Translations under genes and position numbers: made by a program | Shown: positions 8,107 through 14,195 of the stretch, piece after piece | Position numbering within the stretch: position 1 is the first letter of the stretch | How the letters are laid out: each line of letters begins with the position of its first letter | From: Candidatus Auribacterota bacterium | Lineage (GTDB): Bacteria; Auribacterota; UBA6266 | NCBI GenBank assembly: GCA_016933315.1 | Contig: JAFGBE010000108.1 | Location: forward strand, 1 to 14,195 | Direction: 5' to 3' | DNA: 14,195 nucleotides | The notes under the pieces: model-generated | Told to the model about the DNA's origin: nothing | The model's input: the letters and a program-made list of their open reading frames with translations, nothing else | The model's database searches: none

Positions 8107-9253
8107 CGGTCACCTTTTTGTACAGTTCCAGCAATCTTTCAGCTGTTTTTTCCCACCGGTAACCCGATTTGACACAGCTTCTGTTTGTCTCTCCCATCGA
8201 TTTCCTTAGGCTTATATCCGAATATATCCTGTAAACGCTTGAAACAAAAGCATTCTTGTTGCCATAAGGTATAAGAAAACCGTTTTTCCCGTTTTCCACC
8301 TGCAAAGGAAAACCGCCGACGTCGGTAGTAATCACGGGCAAGCCGCAGGCCATTGCTTCAAGCACCGTATTTGAAAAGTTTTCATAATATGACAGAAGCA
8401 CATAGGCATCTGCCGCAGAATAATATTTATATAGTTCATCGTGAGGCACAAATCCGCTTAAAAAAATTTCGTTTTGCAGTTTTAGCTTCTTTATCATATT
8501 CCGGAGTTTATTAAATAAAACGCCGTCTCCGGCTATCACCAGCTTCAGGCCCGGTATTTTCACATTAGCCTTGCAAAAACCGTTTATCAGAAATTCCAGG
8601 CCCTTTCCATTTATCAGCCTCGCGCACGAAAAAAGCAGGAAATCGGAATCTTTGATACCGTATTTACTGCGGATTTTAGCCCTTTCATTATAATCTGTAT
8701 TAAAGATACCCGTGTCTACCCCCTGAGGGATATTTTTCATATGGATTCCCATTTTTTCCGATTTTATGACCGCGTCTCCGGCCCCGAAAACCAGCGCTCG
8801 GGGATTACTGCCCAACCTCCTCAACGCAGGCAAGTGCCATTTTTCGGACGGCGGACCGGGGAACCTTAATACGACAGGCTTGCCGAGCCGGTTTAATATC
8901 ATTTCCGCAAGATAAGTCAGGGAAGTAAGCTGTATCACGTCAAACCGGCCAATGTTTTCTTTAATCCAGGAATAAGCCATCCTGCTGAATAACAGGGAAT
9001 CCGCCTGCATTATCAAAGACGGCACTTTGGGCAACTTACCCTGCAGCATATAGCCGAACTTTCTCAGATAAGGCATCCTTATGTATTCTATATCCACATC
9101 GCTTACAACGGGGGTTTTTTCAAACATAAGCCTGGTTGAGAGGATAAGAGACTTATGCCCCATCTTTGACATAGTTTTTGCCGCATTATAAGTGAAAGAC
9201 TCTCCTCCGCCCCAGTAAGTTCCCAGCAACCTGTTTACGAACAAGATATTCAT
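8099..9253 (-). CDS. Glycosyltransferase family 4
   Basis: A 384-residue GT-B fold retaining glycosyltransferase. The N-terminal acceptor domain opens with MNILFVNRLL and a glycine-rich GGGESF loop at residues 15-20. The C-terminal Glycos_transf_1 domain shows INGKGLEFLI, an IAGDG segment, GFVPHDELYKYYSAADAYV, and the nucleotide-sugar E-x7-E pair at E291/E299 in YENFSNTVLEAMACG. Length is normal for GT4. It would add one sugar to the lipid-linked oligosaccharide at the cytoplasmic face of the membrane. The ATG at 9253 overlaps the ligase stop by 4 bp and has an AAGGG five bases upstream. The 3' end overlaps the next glycosyltransferase by 8 bp. Donor and linkage cannot be deduced from sequence. 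Confidence 0.92.
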   Translation of the reverse strand: MNILFVNRLLGTYWGGGESFTYNAAKTMSKMGHKSLILSTRLMFEKTPVVSDVDIEYIRMPYLRKFGYMLQGKLPKVPSLIMQADSLLFSRMAYSWIKENIGRFDVIQLTSLTYLAEMILNRLGKPVVLRFPGPPSEKWHLPALRRLGSNPRALVFGAGDAVIKSEKMGIHMKNIPQGVDTGIFNTDYNERAKIRSKYGIKDSDFLLFSCARLINGKGLEFLINGFCKANVKIPGLKLVIAGDGVLFNKLRNMIKKLKLQNEIFLSGFVPHDELYKYYSAADAYVLLSYYENFSNTVLEAMACGLPVITTDVGGFPLQVENGKNGFLIPYGNKNAFVSSVYRIYSDISLRKSMGETNRSCVKSGYRWEKTAERLLELYKKVTDA

Positions 9254-10620
9254 AATGACCCTTTTTTTACTTTTGAAACCGTGAACCTGTATTTTCCCGT
9301 GGCAGTGACAGATATCTTATCCGTAAATTCAATTTTCAGTGCAGCACTCTCCCCTATAACCTTTTTTATGCTGCGTATTATCTGTTCCAGGCAGCCTTCA
9401 GTGTAATCCGAGCCCTTAACTATAGTAAGGAGGAAATCATCTTCCCTGTTCTGTGTAAACCGGAAATTCTTTATGCCCCGCGTCCCGTAGAAAAGATGCG
9501 TAAAATATTCCCCGTGCACGATTCTGCCGCCTTCCAAGTAAAAATTATCCGTAACGCGACCCAGCACTTTTCTCAGCATCATGGTGTTCCTGCCGCAGGA
9601 GCATTTTTCCCTTGAAACCACCCCCATATCCCCTATCCTGTAGCGGATAAAAGGCATTCCCATATTATTCAGGTCTGTAATGACAAGCTCTCCGGGTCTC
9701 TCATAGACATTTTCCCCGGTCACGGGATCAAGACATTCCAGAATGACATTATCTTCAAAAATATGGAGCCCTTTATGGGCGGAACATTCGCACGCTATAC
9801 CGCTTATTTCCCTGCTGCCGTACTTGTCATAAACTTCCCTGCCGAACACTTCCTCCAGCGTATGTCTCATATGGGGCATCAGCGTTTCGGCCGATGTGTT
9901 TATGGATATAGATGGATAGGAAGGACTCAATCCTCTTTTCTTCAAGAACTTCGCCAGAAGATAAATGGAAGATGCATAACAGATGATTATATCGGGTTTA
10001 TGCTTTGTCATATCATAATGGTATTTCAGCATATTCTCTTCGGACATATTAAAAGAGTCGTAAAATCTCGTATTCTGTAAAAAATATATTAACCTGCCTT
10101 TCAGTGTCTTGAAGCGGCGTTTATCCTGCGGGGCTCCCCACAGCCTCGCTATTCTCGCGCCGTAATGCCACCCGCACATTTCAAGAATCACCATCATCGT
10201 CGCCCAGATATTGTCCGCGTAATTATCATCCTGATAAAATATCACAGGTGCTCCCGTGGAACCGCCGCTCGCGTTCCGGTAAAGCATACTTTTAGGTTTC
10301 GCAAGAAGTCTGTCCCCCTGCTCCCTGATGATATCCTTTGTAAGCAGAGGAAGTTTTTTCAAGTCTTCAAGCACAATGTTATCGGGATTCAAACCGGTTT
10401 TCTCCAATACCCCGCTGTAATAATGTGAATTCAGCGCCTGCTTCAACAACTTTCTGAGTTTTTGCCCCTGAACATCCCTTATTTCGGCTGCGGCAATGTA
10501 TAATAATTTTTTCTTGTCGTGATAAAGCTCCCATTTTCCCCTTTTCGAAGGCAAAAACGAAGATATGCTCTTTTTAAGCCTGCTTTTACATATTAAATCC
10601 TGTGCCTGCTGTAATATCAT
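9250..10620 (-). CDS. CapK/PaaK-type adenylate-forming ligase (phenylacetate-CoA ligase family)
   Basis: A 456-residue member of the ANL superfamily, closest in pattern to phenylacetate-CoA ligase and capsule protein CapK. Visible core motifs: ASGGSTGAP at 117-125 (phosphate-binding loop), SAET at 243-246, YGSREI at 267-272 (A5-like), FIRYRIGD at 324-331 (A8-like), a CSCGR cysteine pair at 340-344, GRVTDNF at 354-360, and TATGKYR with Lys443 (A10-like catalytic lysine). All core motifs are kept, so it is probably an active enzyme that adenylates a carboxylic acid. CapK-like proteins are known from polysaccharide clusters but their substrates are mostly undefined. A role in preparing an acyl group or sugar acid for glycan decoration is inference; no dedicated acyl carrier protein or acyltransferase is visible nearby. 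The start ATG lies two bases after the methyltransferase stop; its 3' end overlaps the next gene by an ATGA. Confidence 0.88.
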   Translation of the reverse strand: MILQQAQDLICKSRLKKSISSFLPSKRGKWELYHDKKKLLYIAAAEIRDVQGQKLRKLLKQALNSHYYSGVLEKTGLNPDNIVLEDLKKLPLLTKDIIREQGDRLLAKPKSMLYRNASGGSTGAPVIFYQDDNYADNIWATMMVILEMCGWHYGARIARLWGAPQDKRRFKTLKGRLIYFLQNTRFYDSFNMSEENMLKYHYDMTKHKPDIIICYASSIYLLAKFLKKRGLSPSYPSISINTSAETLMPHMRHTLEEVFGREVYDKYGSREISGIACECSAHKGLHIFEDNVILECLDPVTGENVYERPGELVITDLNNMGMPFIRYRIGDMGVVSREKCSCGRNTMMLRKVLGRVTDNFYLEGGRIVHGEYFTHLFYGTRGIKNFRFTQNREDDFLLTIVKGSDYTEGCLEQIIRSIKKVIGESAALKIEFTDKISVTATGKYRFTVSKVKKGSL

Positions 10621-10622
10621 GT

Positions 10623-11471
10623 TTATAGAACCTGCTTTGACGCCGAAAGGACGGTGACGCGACCCATATGGTTAAAAGGGAAGACATCCGCATTTATATA
10701 TAAATCCATCAACTTCCTTTGAAGAGCATTACCGTTCCCGTATCGCTCCGTAAGTCTGCTTAACTCCCTGCAAGTCGTAAAGGAATGGATTACAAAACCG
10801 ACTTTTTTAAAATCCATGGACAGAACATCGGACGGGATACTGCATATATCAAAATTTTCCATGTGCTGCTTCCTTCTGCCTTCAGGATCTTCACTGTTTA
10901 TGACAAATGTCGGATTCAGATTCTCCGCGCGATTATATCTCAGCAAATACTTCGCAAAGTCTTTCAGGAACCCGAAAAACCCTGCGCCCGGCCTTCCTCC
11001 GTTTCCAACCCTTACCACAACTTTCCCGTCATCGCCGAGCAACCGGAAACATTCCGCTACGGCTTTCCTGTAATCGGTCAGGTGTTCAAACACGGATTGC
11101 GCTATTATCAGTGAAAAACCACCGCTTTCCAGCCTTGAATCCTGAATATCATCAACTGTAAAACCGAGATTTACAAGGCTGCCGACCTTTTGTAGCGCAT
11201 AAGATATGCCTATTTCCGAAATATCCGAGCCCAGGAATGTTACCCCTGAGAAATGTTCGGCCAGCCATTTTACATTGCTCCCGACACCGCAGCCTATTTC
11301 TAAAACTCTGGACCCCGGCTTTAATGATTCAAGCGCGCGAAATATAAACTCTTTGGTGACAGGCTCTATTGTCAGCGAACCTTTCGCCGCATTATACCTG
11401 TGTTCCATCAATTCATAGTAATCCCTGTTTTTAAAGAATGCCTCTTCAATATAATTTTTACTTAAACGCAT
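10623..11471 (-). CDS. Class I SAM-dependent methyltransferase
   Basis: A 282-residue methyltransferase from the chosen start. The SAM-binding motif I reads VLEIGCGVG (residues 56-64), followed by an acidic motif II around GSDIS (81-85) and a VFEHL segment of the post-I/motif III region, the pattern of Methyltransf_11/25 enzymes. It probably O- or N-methylates a sugar or a lipid-linked intermediate of the glycan; the target is not readable. The frame stays open up to a TTG at 11525, but the ATG at 11471 is preferred: an AGGA lies nine bases upstream and the 14-bp overlap with the flippase fits the local packing. The CapK-like ligase follows after only two bases, so the two are surely co-translated and may modify the same residue (inference). 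No signal peptide is visible. Confidence 0.85.
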   Translation of the reverse strand: MRLSKNYIEEAFFKNRDYYELMEHRYNAAKGSLTIEPVTKEFIFRALESLKPGSRVLEIGCGVGSNVKWLAEHFSGVTFLGSDISEIGISYALQKVGSLVNLGFTVDDIQDSRLESGGFSLIIAQSVFEHLTDYRKAVAECFRLLGDDGKVVVRVGNGGRPGAGFFGFLKDFAKYLLRYNRAENLNPTFVINSEDPEGRRKQHMENFDICSIPSDVLSMDFKKVGFVIHSFTTCRELSRLTERYGNGNALQRKLMDLYINADVFPFNHMGRVTVLSASKQVL

Positions 11472-12930
11472 CTGATATAATCCTGCTTTTAAATACAAGC
11501 GCCAAAAAGACGACCGCAAGGCCAAGATTTAATGCGAAGATCCTAATTATATTGGCAATATCCATATTGGCCTGCAACAGGTATCTGTTTGCCGCCCCCC
11601 CTATAATCACAACCGCGCTGAAGCTCAAAAAATAGAGAGCATCCAATTTTGGTTCATATATCACCCAGTCACTCTTATATTTATGCCTTATAAAAAATAC
11701 TCCCCAGAGAAAACCTATGCACTGGGCCAGCGCAAACCCTGCGAGCCCAAGATACAGACCCATGACGATTCCCAGAGAGGTATTGATTAACCCGACATAA
11801 AAAGATATCCTGAATGTCTCTTTGGGATGCTGATAAAGGTAAATCCCTATCTTGCTCACCGAAAAAATGAATGACAGGAAAACTGAAACTGCCAGAATAT
11901 TCAATATAAGCGTATTTGCGGCGTATTTGGCGCCGCCGACTATGAACAATGCGATTCTTGAGTTGAAAATTACAAAACAGGCGCACCCAAACGCAAGAAA
12001 ACTGAATATTATATATATTTTCGCCGAATTTTCCCTGAAAGCGGATAACCCTCTTGCTTTTATTTCGGAAAGCTTCGGTATCATAGGCTCAAGGAGGGGC
12101 TCAAGCACAAGGTTTATGAGAGACACGATTCTTTTCGCTATAAAATATACCGCCAGTTTGTCCGGCGTAAACAGGATAGCTATAAAAGTCTGGTCCGCCC
12201 TGGAAAACATGAATCTGCTGAAACCCTGCCCGTAAAAAGGCAGGGAGAAACGGATATATTGTTTCAGCGAATAACCCGAGAAAGGCATAAGCAGATATTT
12301 AAGCAAAAGAATAAGGCCCAATATGCAACCCAAGATATTACCTATCAAAAATCCGCACAAAATCCCTTTTACGCCACATCCAAAATACAGAAAGATAATC
12401 GCCAGCGACCGCTGCAGGATATTTATCGTTATGTTTAAAACCGCTATTTTGGAAAACCACTGCAGGGACTGCATTATAAGTATTATCCTGTCATACGTGG
12501 CGTAAAAGACGCTCGATATGAGTATCAGCCTTATAAGACCCGCCAGATCCGGGGATTTCAGAAATATGTCCGACAAATCCTTCTGGAAATAAAAACCCGC
12601 GACCATCAGGCAAAGCAATATACCAAAAGGGACAAAGACGGTATATTTTATTATGTCCGAAACGTGGCTCAAGTTTCCCTTTGCCTTGGTTTCAGGGATA
12701 AGCCTTATTGAAGAAGTGCCGAACCCCAGACCCCCGAACATGCTCACAATACCGTAAAAAACAAAGAGAACCGCAAAAATACCGAGTTGTTCTTCCGACA
12801 GTTTGCGCGAAACAATGCCCAGGAAAACCAGAGATACTGCCGATATAATGATTCTTGAAGAAAGGTTGATGGCGCTCCTTCTCCCTACCCCGTTTCTCAT
12901 CCTTTTCAAGAAAAGCAAAAACAAAGTCAT
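11458..12930 (-). CDS. Wzx-like oligosaccharide flippase (MOP superfamily)
   Basis: A 490-residue, strongly hydrophobic protein with roughly 12-14 predicted membrane spans, the size and profile of polysaccharide transporters of the MOP/MATE superfamily (Wzx/RfbX type). The N-terminal region (GVGRRSAINLSSRII, then IVSRKLSEEQLGIF) is characteristic: these proteins carry a membrane-embedded start followed by a conserved R-x-L-x-x-x-x-x-G segment. It would flip undecaprenyl-linked glycan units to the periplasmic face of the inner membrane. The annotated ATG (12930) overlaps the deacetylase stop by 4 bp, but a GGAGG sequence (12931-12935) touches this ATG directly. The TTG at 12924 lies six bases from that site and may be the real start; ATG 12900 is a third option. 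Its presence argues for a Wzx-type rather than an ABC-transporter export route. Family assignment is strong; the substrate is unknown. Confidence 0.88.
   Translation of the reverse strand: MTLFLLFLKRMRNGVGRRSAINLSSRIIISAVSLVFLGIVSRKLSEEQLGIFAVLFVFYGIVSMFGGLGFGTSSIRLIPETKAKGNLSHVSDIIKYTVFVPFGILLCLMVAGFYFQKDLSDIFLKSPDLAGLIRLILISSVFYATYDRIILIMQSLQWFSKIAVLNITINILQRSLAIIFLYFGCGVKGILCGFLIGNILGCILGLILLLKYLLMPFSGYSLKQYIRFSLPFYGQGFSRFMFSRADQTFIAILFTPDKLAVYFIAKRIVSLINLVLEPLLEPMIPKLSEIKARGLSAFRENSAKIYIIFSFLAFGCACFVIFNSRIALFIVGGAKYAANTLILNILAVSVFLSFIFSVSKIGIYLYQHPKETFRISFYVGLINTSLGIVMGLYLGLAGFALAQCIGFLWGVFFIRHKYKSDWVIYEPKLDALYFLSFSAVVIIGGAANRYLLQANMDIANIIRIFALNLGLAVVFLALVFKSRIISDAFK
11481..11484 (-). promoter_or_regulatory. 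Shine-Dalgarno AGGA for the methyltransferase
   Basis: The minus strand reads GCAGGATTATATCAGATG. AGGA sits nine bases before the ATG at 11471 and supports that start over the upstream TTG at 11525, which has no comparable site. Confidence 0.5.
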
Positions 12931-13850
12931 CCTCCGTACAAGGACTCCAGATCCTTAAAGGATATATCCCTGAAAGTAAATACGAAGTCCAGAAACCGCT
13001 TAAAAACTTCCAGCATAGGCGGATTTTTCGCCAATTCCCAATGATGGACAGCCAATACAAAGGGAGCGTTCTTTTTAAAACAGAACAAAAAACTTTTTTT
13101 CAGTTCATCCAGTGTTGTCTTTTTCGCTAACCCATATGCGCAAAGTTCCCTGTGAGAGCCGTAATCCATAACGCACGGATACACCCTGTTGCATGACAAC
13201 CTCCAAAACAGCTTCAGGGCGCAGTTTCTCATGCTGTAAAAATCAATTTTCCTGTTAAACTTCATGATGCGCATCGTCCCGCTCACATTTAAGCCGCATT
13301 CTGATACGGCTTTTATCCCCCCCCTGGAAATATCGTTTCCCGGCGGGACAAAGACATCTACCTTTCTGCCGAACGTATCTTCAAGATGTTTTTTCCCTTT
13401 CGCCGTTTCATTTTTAAGCTGTTCATAAGGCTTCCACCTGTATTCGCTTAAATAAATTATTTTCCCTACCTGCATGGGTTTCAAATGCTTCTCAATGTTG
13501 TCTTTCGTAAGGCTGAAATATCCAGGTTTCCCCGCGGCGGCAAACTTATATTGATGAGAATACCCGTGCAGGATTATCGATGCGGAGCCTTTTGCTGTTT
13601 TGCCCCTCAAATATTCTACAAGTTCCCCGTTCTCTCCCGCAGCTCTTAATGTCTCATCCTGGTAAAATTTTCCCCTCTCTCCAAGATAAAACGACCGTAC
13701 GGCAAACGGTATGACGGAAAAAGATACAACAACCCCTTTTTCCCAAATCCCTGAATAAACGGATTCCACATCGGATGGATTCGTCCAGTAACTAATATCA
13801 TCGTCTCGGATCGCAAAATTCATTTCGGGTATTTTAAAAAGATTACTCAA
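12927..13850 (-). CDS. NodB-like polysaccharide deacetylase family protein, apparently cytoplasmic
   Basis: A 307-residue protein with the motif order of the carbohydrate esterase 4/NodB family: RDDD near residues 15-18 (motif 1 aspartates), HGYSH at 95-99 (HxxxH metal ligands), VPPGND at 168-173 (motif 3), and AVHHWE at 267-272 (late histidine). Such enzymes remove acetyl groups from N-acetylated sugars. No signal peptide or membrane segment is visible, so it probably acts inside the cell on a lipid-linked or nucleotide-linked intermediate (inference). The start is uncertain. The longest frame begins at a TTG (13850) that overlaps the epimerase stop by 8 bp. An ATG at 13823, directly before NFAIRDDD, would leave a 19-bp gap and fits family starts better. 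Neither has a convincing ribosome-binding site. The 3' end overlaps the flippase in an ATGA arrangement. Related DUF2334-type proteins are an alternative label. Confidence 0.82.
   Translation of the reverse strand: MSNLFKIPEMNFAIRDDDISYWTNPSDVESVYSGIWEKGVVVSFSVIPFAVRSFYLGERGKFYQDETLRAAGENGELVEYLRGKTAKGSASIILHGYSHQYKFAAAGKPGYFSLTKDNIEKHLKPMQVGKIIYLSEYRWKPYEQLKNETAKGKKHLEDTFGRKVDVFVPPGNDISRGGIKAVSECGLNVSGTMRIMKFNRKIDFYSMRNCALKLFWRLSCNRVYPCVMDYGSHRELCAYGLAKKTTLDELKKSFLFCFKKNAPFVLAVHHWELAKNPPMLEVFKRFLDFVFTFRDISFKDLESLYGG
12931..12935 (-). promoter_or_regulatory. Shine-Dalgarno GGAGG abutting the flippase ATG
   Basis: On the minus strand the deacetylase end reads TACGGAGGATGACTTTG. The GGAGG has zero spacing to the ATG at 12930 but six bases to the in-frame TTG at 12924. 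Since TTG starts with good ribosome-binding sites occur elsewhere in this operon, the site may drive initiation at TTG. Confidence 0.5.
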
Positions 13851-14195
13851 AACCGGCGTTGCTTCTGAAATAGTCTATGATTCTCCCCAGGGTCATGTCG
13901 AGAGTGTATTCAGGCTTATATCCTATAAACTTCCGGAGTTTGGAAATATCAGGCACCCTCCTCAGCATATCCTCAAAACCCGATTCGTAAGCTTTATCAT
14001 AGGGAATATAGGAGATATTCGAAGAGCTTGAAGTCTTTTCTTTTATTTTTCCGGCAAGGTCGGAAATTGATATGGGTTCTTCCGAGCCTATGTTAAAAAT
14101 TTCCCCGACCGCTTTTTCCGCGCCGGCTAACTTTATCAACGCATTAACCACATCCGTTACATACGTAAAACATCTGGTCTGTTTCCCGTCGCCGA
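13843..14195 (-). CDS. NAD-dependent sugar-nucleotide epimerase/dehydratase, C-terminal part (5' end beyond window)
   Basis: This is the C-terminal part of an extended short-chain dehydrogenase/reductase acting on a nucleotide sugar. The reading frame stays open to the right edge; the visible 116 residues begin GDGKQTRCFTYVTDVV, a segment typical of UDP-glucose 4-epimerase and UDP-glucuronate decarboxylase relatives. An EIFNIGSEEPISI stretch (substrate-binding loop) and a RRVPDISKLRKFIGYKP tail follow, as expected for the family. A GTG at 14151 could be taken for a start, but it encodes the conserved valine inside DVV and is internal. The N-terminal Rossmann glycine motif and the Y-x3-K catalytic pair lie outside the window. 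The gene would supply a nucleotide sugar to the glycosyltransferases downstream. Substrate specificity cannot be read from this fragment. The family call is firm; the exact reaction is open. Confidence 0.9.
   Translation of the reverse strand, partial: GDGKQTRCFTYVTDVVNALIKLAGAEKAVGEIFNIGSEEPISISDLAGKIKEKTSSSSNISYIPYDKAYESGFEDMLRRVPDISKLRKFIGYKPEYTLDMTLGRIIDYFRSNAGFE

Noticed and set aside
11472..11525. N-terminal extension of the methyltransferase from a TTG at 11525
   Set aside because: The extension lies inside the flippase gene, has no family motif, and the ATG at 11471 has its own AGGA nine bases upstream.
12692..13060. A minus-strand open frame spanning the deacetylase/flippase junction in another frame
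   Set aside because: It overlaps both genes fully; its translation matches no family I recognise and out-of-frame overlap explains it.
14149..14151. GTG as a start for a short 102-residue protein at the right edge
   Set aside because: The frame continues upstream to the window edge with a conserved epimerase segment, and this GTG encodes an internal valine of the DVV motif.

Overview
The window looks like the downstream end of a cell-surface polysaccharide (O-antigen or exopolysaccharide-like) gene cluster. Thirteen genes all lie on the minus strand, so transcription runs from high to low coordinates. The cluster enters from beyond the right edge with a truncated NAD-dependent epimerase and ends at the left edge with waaA, the Kdo transferase of lipopolysaccharide synthesis. 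WaaA implies a Gram-negative cell with lipid A-Kdo. The moderate GC content and the gene mix (radical SAM-SPASM protein, CapK/PaaK-type ligase, many GT4 enzymes) would suit an uncultured, environmental Gram-negative lineage. That taxonomic guess is inference only.

Layout in transcription order: sugar-nucleotide epimerase/dehydratase (13843 to the edge, partial); NodB-like polysaccharide deacetylase (12927-13850); Wzx-like flippase (11458-12930); class I SAM methyltransferase (10623-11471); CapK/PaaK-type adenylate-forming ligase (9250-10620); GT4 glycosyltransferase (8099-9253); GT4 glycosyltransferase (6982-8106); O-antigen ligase/polymerase family membrane protein (5561-6985); GT4 with a cysteine-rich insert (4348-5583); radical SAM-SPASM protein (3342-4364); GT4 (2213-3352); TylF-type methyltransferase (1389-2216); a 92-bp gap; and waaA (4-1296). 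From 13850 down to 1389 the genes overlap by a few bases or are separated by at most about 20 bp, so this is very probably one translationally coupled operon. Only waaA is set apart and could have its own weak promoter.

Working model (inference): an undecaprenyl-linked oligosaccharide is built in the cytoplasm by the four GT4 enzymes from nucleotide sugars partly supplied by the epimerase. It is trimmed or decorated by the deacetylase, the two methyltransferases, the CapK-like ligase and possibly the radical SAM enzyme. It is then flipped by the Wzx-like protein and polymerised or ligated by the Wzy/WaaL-like protein. WaaA supplies the Kdo region of the lipid A core. No initiating phosphoglycosyltransferase, Wzz chain-length regulator or ABC exporter is visible here. 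No RNA genes, mobile elements, CRISPR arrays or obvious terminators were seen. The least explained parts are the radical SAM-SPASM protein and the CapK-like ligase within a glycan assembly line.
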